From: a virus
IMG/VR virus record: IMGVR_UViG_3300041583_000259
Location: 1-48,938 of that record
DNA: 48,938 bases
Reading direction: 5' to 3' (one strand)
Part shown: piece after piece, positions 27,874 through 36,533 of the stretch
Layout of the letters: each line of letters begins with the position of its first letter
Position numbering within the stretch: the stretch's first letter is position 1
Made by a program: the position numbers and the translations under genes
Notes under the pieces: model-generated
Seen by the model: the letters and a program-made list of their open reading frames with translations, nothing else
Database searches by the model: none
What the model was told of the DNA's origin: nothing

Positions 27874-30084
27874 ATGGATAAGAGGGAATTCCTCGAGTAT
27901 ATACTCGGGGACGGAGCTGGCTACGCGACTATAGTTACTAAAGACTTTGGTGGACAGCCAACAATACAGAAGTTTTTTAGCTACCCAGATGAGCTTGATG
28001 AGATGGCCGCTTATGCGTCTACCAAGTCAGATGAAGACATTTACTTTTCCCCAATTAAGTTTTATGAGCAACGACGCATCCGCGAAAACGCCAAGAGTGT
28101 TGCAGTTGTTTATGCAGATGCCGATGCCTGCAACCCAAGTAACTTTAGGATGCCTCCTAGCGTCTCTGTGGAGACATCTAAGGACCGCTGGCACACTTAT
28201 TGGGTTCTTGATACCGATGCAGATCCAACACGCGTTGCATTGCTTGCTAAGAAGATTGCCTATGCGCACAGAGACCAAGGTTGCGATGTCTCTGGCTGGA
28301 ACCCTACAAAGCTGTTGCGAGTTCCGGGAAGTAAGAATGGTAAATACTCACCTGCTCAGGATGTTGTTGCTCAGAGTTCTGGGCTGGTTTACACTATCGA
28401 TGAAATTGAAGCACTCTATGCGGATATACATGTAGATACACCTACAGAGATATCCAATGAGCCAATGCCCACAGAGTCCCCTGAGCTTATAGAGATTCTA
28501 GGGAAGCTACCTGCAGACAGTAACATTATTAGCCTCTACACAGAGACTCCTATGCCCGGAGCAGATACCTCCAAGATGCTCTGGAGATTACAGCTAGAGC
28601 TTTTCAGGTGCGGTCTAACCGCGGAGGAAGTCTTTGTAGTTGCCAAGCAGGCTAAGTGCAATAAATACCACAACCCAGATCGCCCAAAGCGTCTTGATGC
28701 TGATGGCGACTTGTGGCGTGAGGTGCAGAGGGCCAGGAATGCTCACTTGATTCCAGACAACGCTGAGCAAGCAGTTGTGATGCATGAGCAACAGCAGATT
28801 ATCACCGCTGAGAGTAGAGTAGTAGATTTCCTAACTCACGAAGAGCGAACCATTGTGAACTCTTCCCCGACATTTATAAACAAATATGTTGCGTGGGCTG
28901 GCAAGAAGACTGACGGAGCTGTTGAGTATCAGATTGCTTCTGCCTTTACTCTTCTGTCCTCTGCTTTCTCCGATACTGGATATGGCACACCCAAGTACGG
29001 GAAGCTCGGCCTGAACTTGTGGTTCATGTTGCTGGGTGAAACCACTCTTAGCAGGAAATCCACCAGCAGGCAGTTGATGCTCAGGATGCTCAGGTCTTAC
29101 GAAAAGTATGTTGGATACCAGATTGACATTGGTTCCAACGTGACCGCAGAAGGGCTTGTAAAGCACCTTTCAGGTAGAGACAAGCTGACATCCCTATTTC
29201 ACCGCGATGAAGTTCAGGGCATGTTCAAGGAGTTTGTCACCAAGACCTACATGGCCACCGCGGCAGATCAGTTCACAGAGCTTTACGATGGGCATGTTCC
29301 TGTTGTGATTCGATCCACAGGTGGCTCTAGTGCTACCAGTGCTGTTCAGTCGGACCGGGCAGAAACAAACTTCATCATGTATCTAATGGGAATTACTAGC
29401 AAGGTTGCAGAGATTCTGACTATAGATTACTTCCGCTCTGGATTCCTTGCGAGATTCCTCTACGCGGTCGCAGATGCCCCTGACAGGACATTTGAGCTTG
29501 AGGCAGTAGAGCAGGCACCCGAAGAGGAAAGCGCGACTGCAAGCGACTACGAGATGGACGAAATAGTCAGCTCACTTTACAGGAGCAAGCTCTGGTGGGA
29601 GAAGAAGGGTGCACCATTCCCAAGGCCAGTTCGCATGACCGATGAGGCTCTTTCTCGATTCAATAAGTTCAAGTGGGACATGGGAACCTTTACTGATGGT
29701 CACCCCAACGAGGACTCGATCGAGCCTTCGCGCCAGCGTCTGGCGCTATCTGTCTGGAAGTGTGCAATCCTGCTTGCAATGGTTGATCGCTCAGACCAGG
29801 TTGAGATGAAGCATTTGCTAATTGCTATTTACTACTCCGAAGGCTGGTTCAAGAATCTTGTTCGCATGGCCGCTTCTATTAGCGAGTCCGAGTGGCAGAG
29901 AGAGGTTGACAACCTCGAGGCCTTTGTAACCAGCAAGGGTGGCAAGGCTCGCTACGACGAGGCATTCAAGCGATTTGGCAATAAAAAGAAGCGTGAGTTT
30001 GACGAGATGCTTGACTCTCTCCGCTCACAGGGCCGGGTGAGGGTCTATGTGGACAATAAGAAGACAGTTCTGGAGGTCCTCTAA
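27874..30084 (+). CDS. Primase-polymerase with DUF3987-like helicase domain
   Basis: A 736-residue replication protein. The N-terminal domain resembles RepB-type primases: VVYADADA (residues 79-85) with metal-binding Asp, SVETSKDRWHTYWVLD with His107, and KLLRVPGSKNGK. The second half has GETTLSRKST (about 388-397, P-loop-like), a HRDEVQGMF segment and a sensor region, typical of DUF3987 ATPases. It would prime and perhaps unwind DNA at the origin while a host polymerase elongates, since no polymerase gene is seen. Its ribosome site AGAAAGGA can be paired off by the upstream structured RNA. Confidence 0.85.
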   Translation: MDKREFLEYILGDGAGYATIVTKDFGGQPTIQKFFSYPDELDEMAAYASTKSDEDIYFSPIKFYEQRRIRENAKSVAVVYADADACNPSNFRMPPSVSVETSKDRWHTYWVLDTDADPTRVALLAKKIAYAHRDQGCDVSGWNPTKLLRVPGSKNGKYSPAQDVVAQSSGLVYTIDEIEALYADIHVDTPTEISNEPMPTESPELIEILGKLPADSNIISLYTETPMPGADTSKMLWRLQLELFRCGLTAEEVFVVAKQAKCNKYHNPDRPKRLDADGDLWREVQRARNAHLIPDNAEQAVVMHEQQQIITAESRVVDFLTHEERTIVNSSPTFINKYVAWAGKKTDGAVEYQIASAFTLLSSAFSDTGYGTPKYGKLGLNLWFMLLGETTLSRKSTSRQLMLRMLRSYEKYVGYQIDIGSNVTAEGLVKHLSGRDKLTSLFHRDEVQGMFKEFVTKTYMATAADQFTELYDGHVPVVIRSTGGSSATSAVQSDRAETNFIMYLMGITSKVAEILTIDYFRSGFLARFLYAVADAPDRTFELEAVEQAPEEESATASDYEMDEIVSSLYRSKLWWEKKGAPFPRPVRMTDEALSRFNKFKWDMGTFTDGHPNEDSIEPSRQRLALSVWKCAILLAMVDRSDQVEMKHLLIAIYYSEGWFKNLVRMAASISESEWQREVDNLEAFVTSKGGKARYDEAFKRFGNKKKREFDEMLDSLRSQGRVRVYVDNKKTVLEVL

Positions 30085-30491
30085 TGCAAAGCCACGAAAC
30101 AGTTATGGCATTGGCTTTCTCAATAAAGCTTAGGGACGAAGTAAAGTCAATAAGCAAACAAGAGGCTCACGAACTTGCAGTTCAGATCGCCCTGTGTGGG
30201 GTGTTCTCCAATAGGCAGATCGAACTATTTTCAGGCGGAGTTGTAAGCCAGAGGGCAATAGGGAAGCACTCCAAAAAGACTACAAGAGACGGAGGGTCAA
30301 TAAACCCAAATTCCCTTGAGGATATAAGAAGCATCTTATTTACTTTCAACGACAACTCCCTAGACTGGGCGTTGGTAAAGAAGGTAGTCTCTAGGGGAAC
30401 ATCAATGACCATGCTGTCCAGACTTACTGGCATAAGCAAAACGACCATGAGTAGGAAAATTGGACCTATATTCCAGAAAAGCAAGTTTTGA
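30084..30491 (+). CDS. Helix-turn-helix protein
   Basis: A 135-residue helical protein. One candidate HTH is at about 38-65 (CGVFSNRQIELFSGGVVSQR) and a clearer one at the C-terminus (MLSRLTGISKTTMSRKIG). Two HTH units suggest binding to repeated or long sites. It starts at the primase stop (TAATG overlap). Function unknown; it could assist replication initiation or regulate the operon. Confidence 0.65.
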   Translation: MQSHETVMALAFSIKLRDEVKSISKQEAHELAVQIALCGVFSNRQIELFSGGVVSQRAIGKHSKKTTRDGGSINPNSLEDIRSILFTFNDNSLDWALVKKVVSRGTSMTMLSRLTGISKTTMSRKIGPIFQKSKF

Positions 30492-30609
30492 AGAAGTCTG
30501 TTTAGACAAAGAAGCAGTTTTATATCATGCACTAAGATTTGACACAGGGCACAGATACGAACTGGCTAGGATGTGCTTCCACTACAAGCAACAGCGAGGA
30601 TGGAAATGA
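30460..30609 (+). CDS. Small hypothetical protein (49 residues)
   Basis: TTG start 32 nt inside the preceding gene, with AGTAGGA just upstream. The product MDLYSRKASFEEVCLDKEAV, then YELARMCFHYKQQRGWK, is helical and well composed, and its stop overlaps the next ATG (ATGA). It fills what would otherwise be an 114-bp gap in a packed operon. Weak start, but the coupling is persuasive. Confidence 0.45.
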   Translation: MDLYSRKASFEEVCLDKEAVLYHALRFDTGHRYELARMCFHYKQQRGWK

Positions 30610-31052
30610 GCACGACGACAAAGATACTAGGGGTTGATCCGGGCGGGACTACAGGCGTAAGCCTTATAGAGTTTGGATTCAATACTCAGCCAAAAGTTCT
30701 AAAGTTCACACAAATACCAAACGGCCTAGACGGCTTTTTAGCTTGGTATCACACTGCTCACCATGATTGGGACCTAGTGGTCTGTGAGAGCTTCACACTG
30801 CGTCCTGGGGTGCATGGAGTGGACCTCTCTGCAACCTATGTGATTGGTGCACTTCAAGCACTAGAGCAATACAAAACAAAAATCTTTTATCAAGCTCCAA
30901 GTCAAAAAAGCTTATGCGATGACCAAGCAATGAAGCAGCTTGGCGTGTATCTACCTAGCAATCCTCACGCCAATGATGCAGCTCGCCACGCTATAATTTA
31001 TCTAAGGAGTGTAAAGCATTTGCCTACACTCAAGAAGGGTTGGCCACAGTGA
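30606..31052 (+). CDS. RuvC-like Holliday junction resolvase
   Basis: A 148-residue RNase H-fold nuclease: GVDPGGTTGVS (first Asp, D11), VVCESFTLRPG (Glu after the central strand) and HANDAARHAI (final Asp pair), matching RuvC-type resolvases. It would cut branched intermediates before packaging. The start is the ATG at 30606, coupled to the preceding small gene. Confidence 0.8.
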   Translation: MSTTTKILGVDPGGTTGVSLIEFGFNTQPKVLKFTQIPNGLDGFLAWYHTAHHDWDLVVCESFTLRPGVHGVDLSATYVIGALQALEQYKTKIFYQAPSQKSLCDDQAMKQLGVYLPSNPHANDAARHAIIYLRSVKHLPTLKKGWPQ

Positions 31053-31783
31053 AAATATTATTCCTAGACTTGGAGACAAGTCCGATCAATGCTTACACAT
31101 GGGGGCTATGGGATCAAAACATTTCCATTGGTCAGATTATAGAGTCAACGGAAGTTCTCTGTTGGGGTGCCAGGTGGTATGGCGAAAAGAAGGTTCACTT
31201 TAGCTCTGTCCATCACGATGGCAAAGAGGTAATGCTGAAGAAGGTACACGAAATGCTTGACGAGGCCGATGTGCTTGTTGGGTGGAACTCGCAGTCATTT
31301 GACAGCAAGCACCTAAAGCGTGAGTTTATAGAAAACGAAATGTTGCCACCATCTCCGTATCGAGAGATGGATTTGATGAGGGTTGTAAAGTCACAATTTA
31401 AATTCCCAAGTAATAAGCTTGACTATGTTGCACAGACTCTTGGTGTTGGTGCAAAAGTGAAGCACTCTGGGTTTGACCTCTGGATTAAATGTATGGCCGG
31501 AGACAACAAGGCATGGCGCGAAATGAAGACCTACCAGCTACAGGACGTAAACCTTCTGGTAGACCTCTACGAGAAGCTGAAACCTTGGATAAAGAACCAC
31601 CCCAGCGTTCCCCTTTATGATGGACTTGAAGATGGCTGCGTAGTTTGTGCATCAATGAATCTGACTAAGCGTGGCTACGCCTACACAAACGCTGCAACTT
31701 ACCAGAGGTTGGTTTGTCATGATTGTGGCAAGTGGCAAAAAAGCGGCAAAGCGATCGGCAAAGGTTTAAATAGGTCTATCTAG
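31049..31783 (+). CDS. DEDDy 3'-5' exonuclease with C-terminal zinc ribbon
   Basis: A 244-residue protein. The exonuclease core has LFLDLETS (Exo I), VGWNSQSFDSKHL (Exo II) and YQLQDVNLL (Exo III with Tyr/Asp), so it is the DEDDy type, like proofreading domains of family B polymerases but free-standing. The last 50 residues carry CVVC and CHDC, a zinc ribbon. It may supply proofreading for a host polymerase or trim recombination ends. GTG start overlapping the resolvase stop (GTGA), with AAGAAGGG upstream. Confidence 0.8.
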   Translation: MKILFLDLETSPINAYTWGLWDQNISIGQIIESTEVLCWGARWYGEKKVHFSSVHHDGKEVMLKKVHEMLDEADVLVGWNSQSFDSKHLKREFIENEMLPPSPYREMDLMRVVKSQFKFPSNKLDYVAQTLGVGAKVKHSGFDLWIKCMAGDNKAWREMKTYQLQDVNLLVDLYEKLKPWIKNHPSVPLYDGLEDGCVVCASMNLTKRGYAYTNAATYQRLVCHDCGKWQKSGKAIGKGLNRSI

Positions 31784-32094
31784 TGAAGAAGTTCTTAGGT
31801 AAACTTAAGGGTATATTTAAAAGAAAATACAGGACAGAAGATCCAATGTATATTGTGCAGCAATACTTTGACACCGTAACAAACCAATACTTTATTGTAG
31901 ATGTTGTTTGCGTTTGTGGCTGGACTGTTGCTTACCACGATACAGGCGAAGCAGGTTACTATTGTGAGCATTGCGATAGAGTGTGTGAAGAAGGATTACC
32001 TATTTGCGAGTTTTGTCAGACCCTTGTATCAATTGACGTAGAAGCAAAAAGGGCAGAAGCAGAACAAGAAGAACGCGACAGAGACCAGGATTAA
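31783..32094 (+). CDS. Double zinc-ribbon protein
   Basis: A 103-residue protein. The N-terminus is basic (KKFLGKLKGIFKRKYR). The middle has CVCGW, CEHC and CEFC, enough cysteines for two zinc sites. The end is a charged helix. The GTG start overlaps the previous stop. It is the last plus-strand gene before the terminator. Function unknown. Confidence 0.7.
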   Translation: MKKFLGKLKGIFKRKYRTEDPMYIVQQYFDTVTNQYFIVDVVCVCGWTVAYHDTGEAGYYCEHCDRVCEEGLPICEFCQTLVSIDVEAKRAEAEQEERDRDQD

Positions 32095-32097
32095 CCG

Positions 32098-32132
32098 AAG
32101 AAGCCCCCTGTCACCTCTGCAGGGGGCTTCTT
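32098..32132. terminator. Bidirectional terminator between converging blocks
   Basis: Perfect 13-bp stem AAGAAGCCCCCTG/CAGGGGGCTTCTT with a 9-base loop. It lies between the last plus-strand gene and the last minus-strand gene, so it can stop both transcripts. Confidence 0.9.
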
Positions 32133-32158
32133 GCTTGTCGGGTGTTTCCTAACCAACC

Positions 32159-32413
32159 CTACCTAGATAGGATACTCCACAGCGCTGCTGATCCTGCAAG
32201 AAGCGAAATCACCAGTGCAATATTTTCTCTAACGGTACTTCTCTGAGTCTTAAGCTTCTGAATTTCCATCTGCATGTTCTGGATTTCATCATCCTGAGAG
32301 TCCACCATTTTTTCAAGTCTGTTAACAGATTCGCGCAAACCTTTAATACCTTCCTCGATCCGCCCGATTGCTACTAATACTTCTACCCAGTCTCTTGCGT
32401 TATCTTCAGACAT
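32159..32413 (-). CDS. XhlA-like membrane-anchored coiled-coil (holin accessory)
   Basis: An 84-residue protein. Residues about 12-58 form a coiled coil (IGRIEEGIKGLRESVNRLEK and on) and residues about 64-82 are a membrane segment (IALVISLLAGSAALWSIL). Coil then C-terminal anchor matches XhlA-type haemolysin/holin partners. It follows the holin gene by 4 nt, supporting a lysis role. Confidence 0.7.
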   Translation of the reverse strand: MSEDNARDWVEVLVAIGRIEEGIKGLRESVNRLEKMVDSQDDEIQNMQMEIQKLKTQRSTVRENIALVISLLAGSAALWSILSR

Positions 32414-32417
32414 AATC

Positions 32418-32627
32418 TTACTTTTGATTCACGACTGATGTTAACACCGAGACGATCGCCGCGGTGGCTGCAACTGCCAGGGCATTAACCAAATCTATTG
32501 TGACAAGGCTAATGGTGTTGCCTGTCATTGCGTCTACACCAGCAAACGCCACAAGAGTTTGTGCAAATGTTTTTATTGCTCTCTCTCCGGCATATTCCCA
32601 AAACTTTTTTGTCATTATTGAACTCAT
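32418..32627 (-). CDS. Holin (r1t-like)
   Basis: A 69-residue protein. FWEYAGERAIKTFAQTLVAF is the signature opening of r1t-type holins, with a first membrane segment at about 20-36 and a second at about 45-64. Holins open the cytoplasmic membrane so that the endolysin can reach the wall. The gene lies between endolysin and the XhlA-like gene. Confidence 0.8.
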   Translation of the reverse strand: MSSIMTKKFWEYAGERAIKTFAQTLVAFAGVDAMTGNTISLVTIDLVNALAVAATAAIVSVLTSVVNQK

Positions 32628-32629
32628 GT

Positions 32630-33298
32630 TTACCCCAATCTAATCTGGTCGCCGGGCTGTAGTGGCTTATTGTTGTTTAATTTCTGCAGTTTTCGGTAGT
32701 CAACCCCGGTTGCCCTGCCAATCTTCCAGTAGGAATCGCCAGATTTGACCATGTATGTCTTAGCAGCCTTCGGTGCCACCTTGGCGGGCACGACCACCTT
32801 TTTGGGTACAATCACCTCAGGGGTGCGGTGCTTTGGCCTTACCGTAGCTTTGGTGGGTTGCTTTTTTAGCTGTTCGCCAATAAAATCTCTGATGTCTAGG
32901 ACCTTGCCCCAGAAAAGCGATTTGACACCGCGACCGATCGTAATGTGACAGTGGGGTCCAGATGATGCAGTCCCAGTGCTGCCAACTAGTCCTAGAGTCT
33001 CACCAGTTTCGACTCGATCGCCGACCTTTAAGGTTGGCTTGAACTGTAAATGCGAGTAGCCAATGTGCCAAGTCTTATTGTCGGCCCAGGCGGTGTGAAT
33101 AATACACCATCCCATTTGCTTGCTGTACTGCACAGCCATTACCCTGCCGCTTGTAATTGCAGGAATCTTAGTTCCCTCTGCAGCAATCCAGTCGGTGCCT
33201 CGGTGTGGTCCAAGATTGTTTGCAATTCTAAATTGGCTTACTGCGCCAAATCTTGCACCGAGCTTGCTATCTGAAAACGGTAGTTGCCATGTTGACAT
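32630..33298 (-). CDS. Endolysin: M23 peptidase with LysM
   Basis: A 222-residue lysin. The metallopeptidase domain (about 5-140) has HRGTD with H32 and D36, plus GPHCHITIG with H116 and H118, the zinc ligands of the M23 family, which cleaves peptide cross-links in peptidoglycan. A Lys/Pro-rich linker leads to a LysM domain (about 180-222, VKSGDSYWKIGRATGVDYRK) that binds the glycan. There is no signal peptide, so export depends on the holin. Confidence 0.9.
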   Translation of the reverse strand: MSTWQLPFSDSKLGARFGAVSQFRIANNLGPHRGTDWIAAEGTKIPAITSGRVMAVQYSKQMGWCIIHTAWADNKTWHIGYSHLQFKPTLKVGDRVETGETLGLVGSTGTASSGPHCHITIGRGVKSLFWGKVLDIRDFIGEQLKKQPTKATVRPKHRTPEVIVPKKVVVPAKVAPKAAKTYMVKSGDSYWKIGRATGVDYRKLQKLNNNKPLQPGDQIRLG

Positions 33299-33306
33299 TA
33301 TTACTC

Positions 33307-33681
33307 CTAAATGGTTATGTTGTAGGTGCTTGCAACGTAAACCAATCTAAGATCAGTTTCAGCAGAAGAGCCGTAGCACCTAAATACTCGAGCAGTAAAT
33401 CCAGAGGTTGTGGGATCTCCCACGATCGAAGCAGCGTAAACACTTGAGTTTATGCTCCCTTTTACTGACACCAAAACTCTCGGTGCAACAGTAAATGTGT
33501 CAGTAAAGGTTACAGACACGTCTAGAAATCCACCAGATGCGGCAGGTCCGGTAAATAATTGCTGACCGGAGATTATAGCTGCATTATCTATGCTGAAGGC
33601 AATACCTGCAAACACGCTCTCTAATGGAGTTATCTGGTCGCTTGAGGTGGGGTAATAGATACCTTTATTAGTAGTTGCCAT
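33307..33681 (-). CDS. H-type-lectin-like virion protein
   Basis: A 124-residue protein. The C-terminal about 80 residues (FLDVSVTFTDTFTVAPRVLV, then TSGFTARVFR and DLRLVYVA) follow the H-type lectin pattern, a small trimeric sugar-binding beta fold found at the end of phage tail proteins. It lies between the S74 fibre and the endolysin. The start is 6 nt after a TACAAT box without a real ribosome site, so it is probably leaderless. Confidence 0.65.
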   Translation of the reverse strand: MATTNKGIYYPTSSDQITPLESVFAGIAFSIDNAAIISGQQLFTGPAASGGFLDVSVTFTDTFTVAPRVLVSVKGSINSSVYAASIVGDPTTSGFTARVFRCYGSSAETDLRLVYVASTYNITI

Positions 33682-33687
33682 ATACCT

Positions 33688-33693
33688 ATTGTA
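33688..33693 (-). promoter_or_regulatory. -10 box (TACAAT) of a leaderless promoter
   Basis: GGTACAAT on the minus strand ends 6 nt before the lectin-like gene's ATG. It would also transcribe the lysis genes that follow. Confidence 0.6.
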
Positions 33694-33695
33694 CC

Positions 33696-34991
33696 TTACT
33701 GAGCTTCTAGGGCAGTTAGGCGAGCTTCTAGGGATTTGATTACAGTGTCTTGGTGCTTGATGAGCGCGTGTGTGGCGATTGCCATTGACATGTAGTTTAC
33801 AGACTCTGGCCTTGAGTTGCCATTTTCATCGTCTTCATAGACTACAAAGTCAGTAAGTCCTAAATCGTGCATTTCCTCTGCAATATAACCGTAGGTAAGT
33901 TCTGTATTTTCAAGACCAAACTCTTCGGCATCTTTTTTATTTTTAAATGTTCTTGGCTGGACTTGCATGAATTTTTCATAATCTATCTCAGCGTTTTTTA
34001 TGTCTGTCTTATAGCGCTCAGACGATGAAAGCCGGTAGAGAACGTTCGTACTGCTATTCCAGTAGAGTGGGAATGTGGTTCCAGTACCCTGTGGCGCAAC
34101 GTAAGTTATGTTACCGGTTACGCCTAGATTTCCAGATGATAAAAAGCCACCATCAGACTGTAGCCTACCATCCCCTGCTCTTGAAAGTAGAGTCCCTCCG
34201 CCCGCGCCAAGCCTAACGCCGCCAGCTACAGTCAGGCTACCATTAGTTATGGCCACGCCAGCTTGTGCATCTAAATTAATTGCAGAGCCAGAACCGGTCG
34301 CATTTATAAAAACACCACCAGCACTTCCGCTAATCGTACCAGCGTTCCCGCTACCACCGCTTAAAAAAAATGATTCCTGTCTCAGGCTAAATAGATTGGC
34401 TGCATTTACTAATGGTGAGTTGCCATAAGACATAAATATACCTGGAACGCCTTGCTGAGAAGTTCCAGAAAATATATTAGCAACAACTGAATCGTTCGCG
34501 TCTGTAAACTGCAAAGACCTAGCTGAGTTATTTAGGATAATCCTAGAAGGACCAGCAGTCTGGATTGTCGTACCTGTTATAATGCCACCATTTATCTGAT
34601 TTCCATTAATACTGCCAGCGTAAACATATCCAGCAGCCACAACGTCTGCAACAACGGTTCCCACACGCAGTCTAGACCCATTTAGCTCGGTTGTGCCAGG
34701 AAAGTAAATGTTGCCAGTAACATCAGTTAGATCTACCCCAAGCGAATCTAGGTCCTCTTCTAATGTTGTTGTTGTTTCAGTTATAAGCTCCACGTCTGTG
34801 AGTAGCTTAATAATGTTAGTTACCGCAACGTCTAATCTTGCAAAGTTGCTAAGCGATTGAGAGTCACGGGCTAGGTTGTTAATCTCTGCACTTTTGAAGT
34901 TTGACTCAATTGCAATGAGCCTGTTCTCTAAAGTCCTACCCCAGTTTCTGGAGTTTAAAGGTAAATTGTTTGGTGGAAAAATCATGCTCAC
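33696..34991 (-). CDS. Tail fibre with C-terminal S74 intramolecular chaperone
   Basis: A 431-residue fibre. The N-terminus (FPPNNLPLNSRNW) resembles the collagen-like protein at 4991-5737. A helical coil follows, then repeated beta-helix-like modules (about 90-310). The last 110 residues are an S74 peptidase/chaperone domain: SSSERYKTDI carries the Ser of the self-cleavage site, followed by YGYIAEEM and a final coil (VIKSLEARLTALEAQ). The domain drives trimerisation and then cuts itself off. It sits after the tail hub genes, as expected for a tail fibre. Confidence 0.85.
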   Translation of the reverse strand: MSMIFPPNNLPLNSRNWGRTLENRLIAIESNFKSAEINNLARDSQSLSNFARLDVAVTNIIKLLTDVELITETTTTLEEDLDSLGVDLTDVTGNIYFPGTTELNGSRLRVGTVVADVVAAGYVYAGSINGNQINGGIITGTTIQTAGPSRIILNNSARSLQFTDANDSVVANIFSGTSQQGVPGIFMSYGNSPLVNAANLFSLRQESFFLSGGSGNAGTISGSAGGVFINATGSGSAINLDAQAGVAITNGSLTVAGGVRLGAGGGTLLSRAGDGRLQSDGGFLSSGNLGVTGNITYVAPQGTGTTFPLYWNSSTNVLYRLSSSERYKTDIKNAEIDYEKFMQVQPRTFKNKKDAEEFGLENTELTYGYIAEEMHDLGLTDFVVYEDDENGNSRPESVNYMSMAIATHALIKHQDTVIKSLEARLTALEAQ

Positions 34992-36532
34992 TCCTTTACA
35001 AGTGGAATTATTGTAAATTCATTAAATCTAAGACCTGAGTTAATATTATCAAAGTCAGAAAGAGTGCTACCACTCCAGGATTGATTAAAATTTGCAAAAG
35101 AAACATGGCTTTTAGCCGCTACTGTTGCTCCTGATTCATCAAAGCTAATGCTTGAGATTCTAAACTTAGTATCAAATTCACTAATTAGCGAACCTACTGT
35201 CGTGCCAAACTCTATCCCAGTGTGCAGTGTTGCATTAATAGATACCGATGGCCCACAAATCCTCTGGGCCGCGGCAATGCCTCTCCCGTAGAGCGCGTTC
35301 TTGCTAATTATAAATGGATTGTCAATCTGGGTTGAGGTAAGTTCTGCAGTCAACTCGTTAGATGCACCGGTTGCAATTCTGTAGTTTGTCTTCTTGAAGA
35401 AAACACCTTCGCCAGTAATGTACAAAGCAGGGTAATCAATTCCACCAGAAGACTCAACACCAATTTTATAAGGGGCCAATGTTACGTTTACCGGCTCACC
35501 AGCCTCAGTAGGAAGCTGGACTGCCTTTGGTGCAACAATTGTTATTTCTATTTCGTCGGGGTTTTCTGTAAGTGCCACTGTAACACTTCCACCCTCGCCT
35601 AGCCATTGGTTTGCATCAACCTTGTAGTCGTCCTGGCCAACTACAACATACTCTCCTTGAGAGCCTGTCAATGGAAATGGCAGTTGAGTTATTGTGCTGA
35701 CTGGTTGTGGTTGATTCACAGTCTTTAGGGAGGCGTTTATCTTTACGCGTTTCCGAATAGTTTCACCAGCGTTTACCTGCAAGGTATCGGTTATAGAAAC
35801 ATTTTCGTTAATTGCAAACGTAGAGCTTGCAGGGCTTTGTTCTTGCACCACCCTGTTGTAGCCATACTCCGTGTCGTAAAAAAACATGTCGAGAGCCTGA
35901 GCCGACTCATAGGATTCAATCCGCATTGTCTTTGAAGACAAGTGCTCAGAAATATCAATCTCAACCTGTAATGCTTCTCTGATTATTAGCTCGTTACTTA
36001 CTACAACCATTTCCAATAATGTGCCTTGATCGTCAATTGGAACTGCTGCACAAAGCATCTTTAAGTGCTCCCAAAGCTCTCCATTCCATCCAACAAAGTT
36101 AACTGGCACAAGGTCTAGCTTTTCTATCAATGCTGCGTCTATCGATGGGAGGATGTCAACCATTTCACAGTATTCAAGAATTGCCGTTAGCAGTGTCGCC
36201 CCTGCACCACCATGAGGAGCTGCAGACCTGTATGAGTTAAGTCTGTAAAGAACTGTTTCACCAGTTACATCAGCTGTGCCTTCTGTGAATTCAAACTGAC
36301 GAGCAGTAAATTCAAGAACGCCAAAGTCATCGTCAGACAGTGTCAGCGTGTTGTTTATAACAAGCCTGCTGCCCCTAGGTGATTCATCTGCAAGCATTGT
36401 TGCCTGAACCTGCCCTGCTCCACCAGTTAGCTCATGTGGGTCTATGGGGGTTGCATCCTCAGAGTAGGAGTAGGTGATTAACCCTTCTTCAGGGAAAGAG
36501 CCATTGCCGTCTAGGTTTTTTAAGCTAATCAA
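34988..36532 (-). CDS. Minor tail protein (hub/baseplate-like)
   Basis: A 514-residue protein between the distal tail protein and the S74 fibre. YSYSEDATPIDPHELTGG, LYRLNSYRSAAPHGGAGATL and LPSIDAALIEKLDLVPVNFV suggest the beta-rich domains of siphovirus tail hub proteins, to which fibres attach. No enzymatic motif was seen. The call is by position and general pattern. It overlaps the next gene by 4 nt. Confidence 0.65.
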   Translation of the reverse strand: MISLKNLDGNGSFPEEGLITYSYSEDATPIDPHELTGGAGQVQATMLADESPRGSRLVINNTLTLSDDDFGVLEFTARQFEFTEGTADVTGETVLYRLNSYRSAAPHGGAGATLLTAILEYCEMVDILPSIDAALIEKLDLVPVNFVGWNGELWEHLKMLCAAVPIDDQGTLLEMVVVSNELIIREALQVEIDISEHLSSKTMRIESYESAQALDMFFYDTEYGYNRVVQEQSPASSTFAINENVSITDTLQVNAGETIRKRVKINASLKTVNQPQPVSTITQLPFPLTGSQGEYVVVGQDDYKVDANQWLGEGGSVTVALTENPDEIEITIVAPKAVQLPTEAGEPVNVTLAPYKIGVESSGGIDYPALYITGEGVFFKKTNYRIATGASNELTAELTSTQIDNPFIISKNALYGRGIAAAQRICGPSVSINATLHTGIEFGTTVGSLISEFDTKFRISSISFDESGATVAAKSHVSFANFNQSWSGSTLSDFDNINSGLRFNEFTIIPLVKE

Positions 36533-36533
36533 A

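Noticed and set aside
30182-30532. 116-residue minus-strand frame opposite the HTH gene
   Set aside because: No ribosome site and opposite to the packed early operon.
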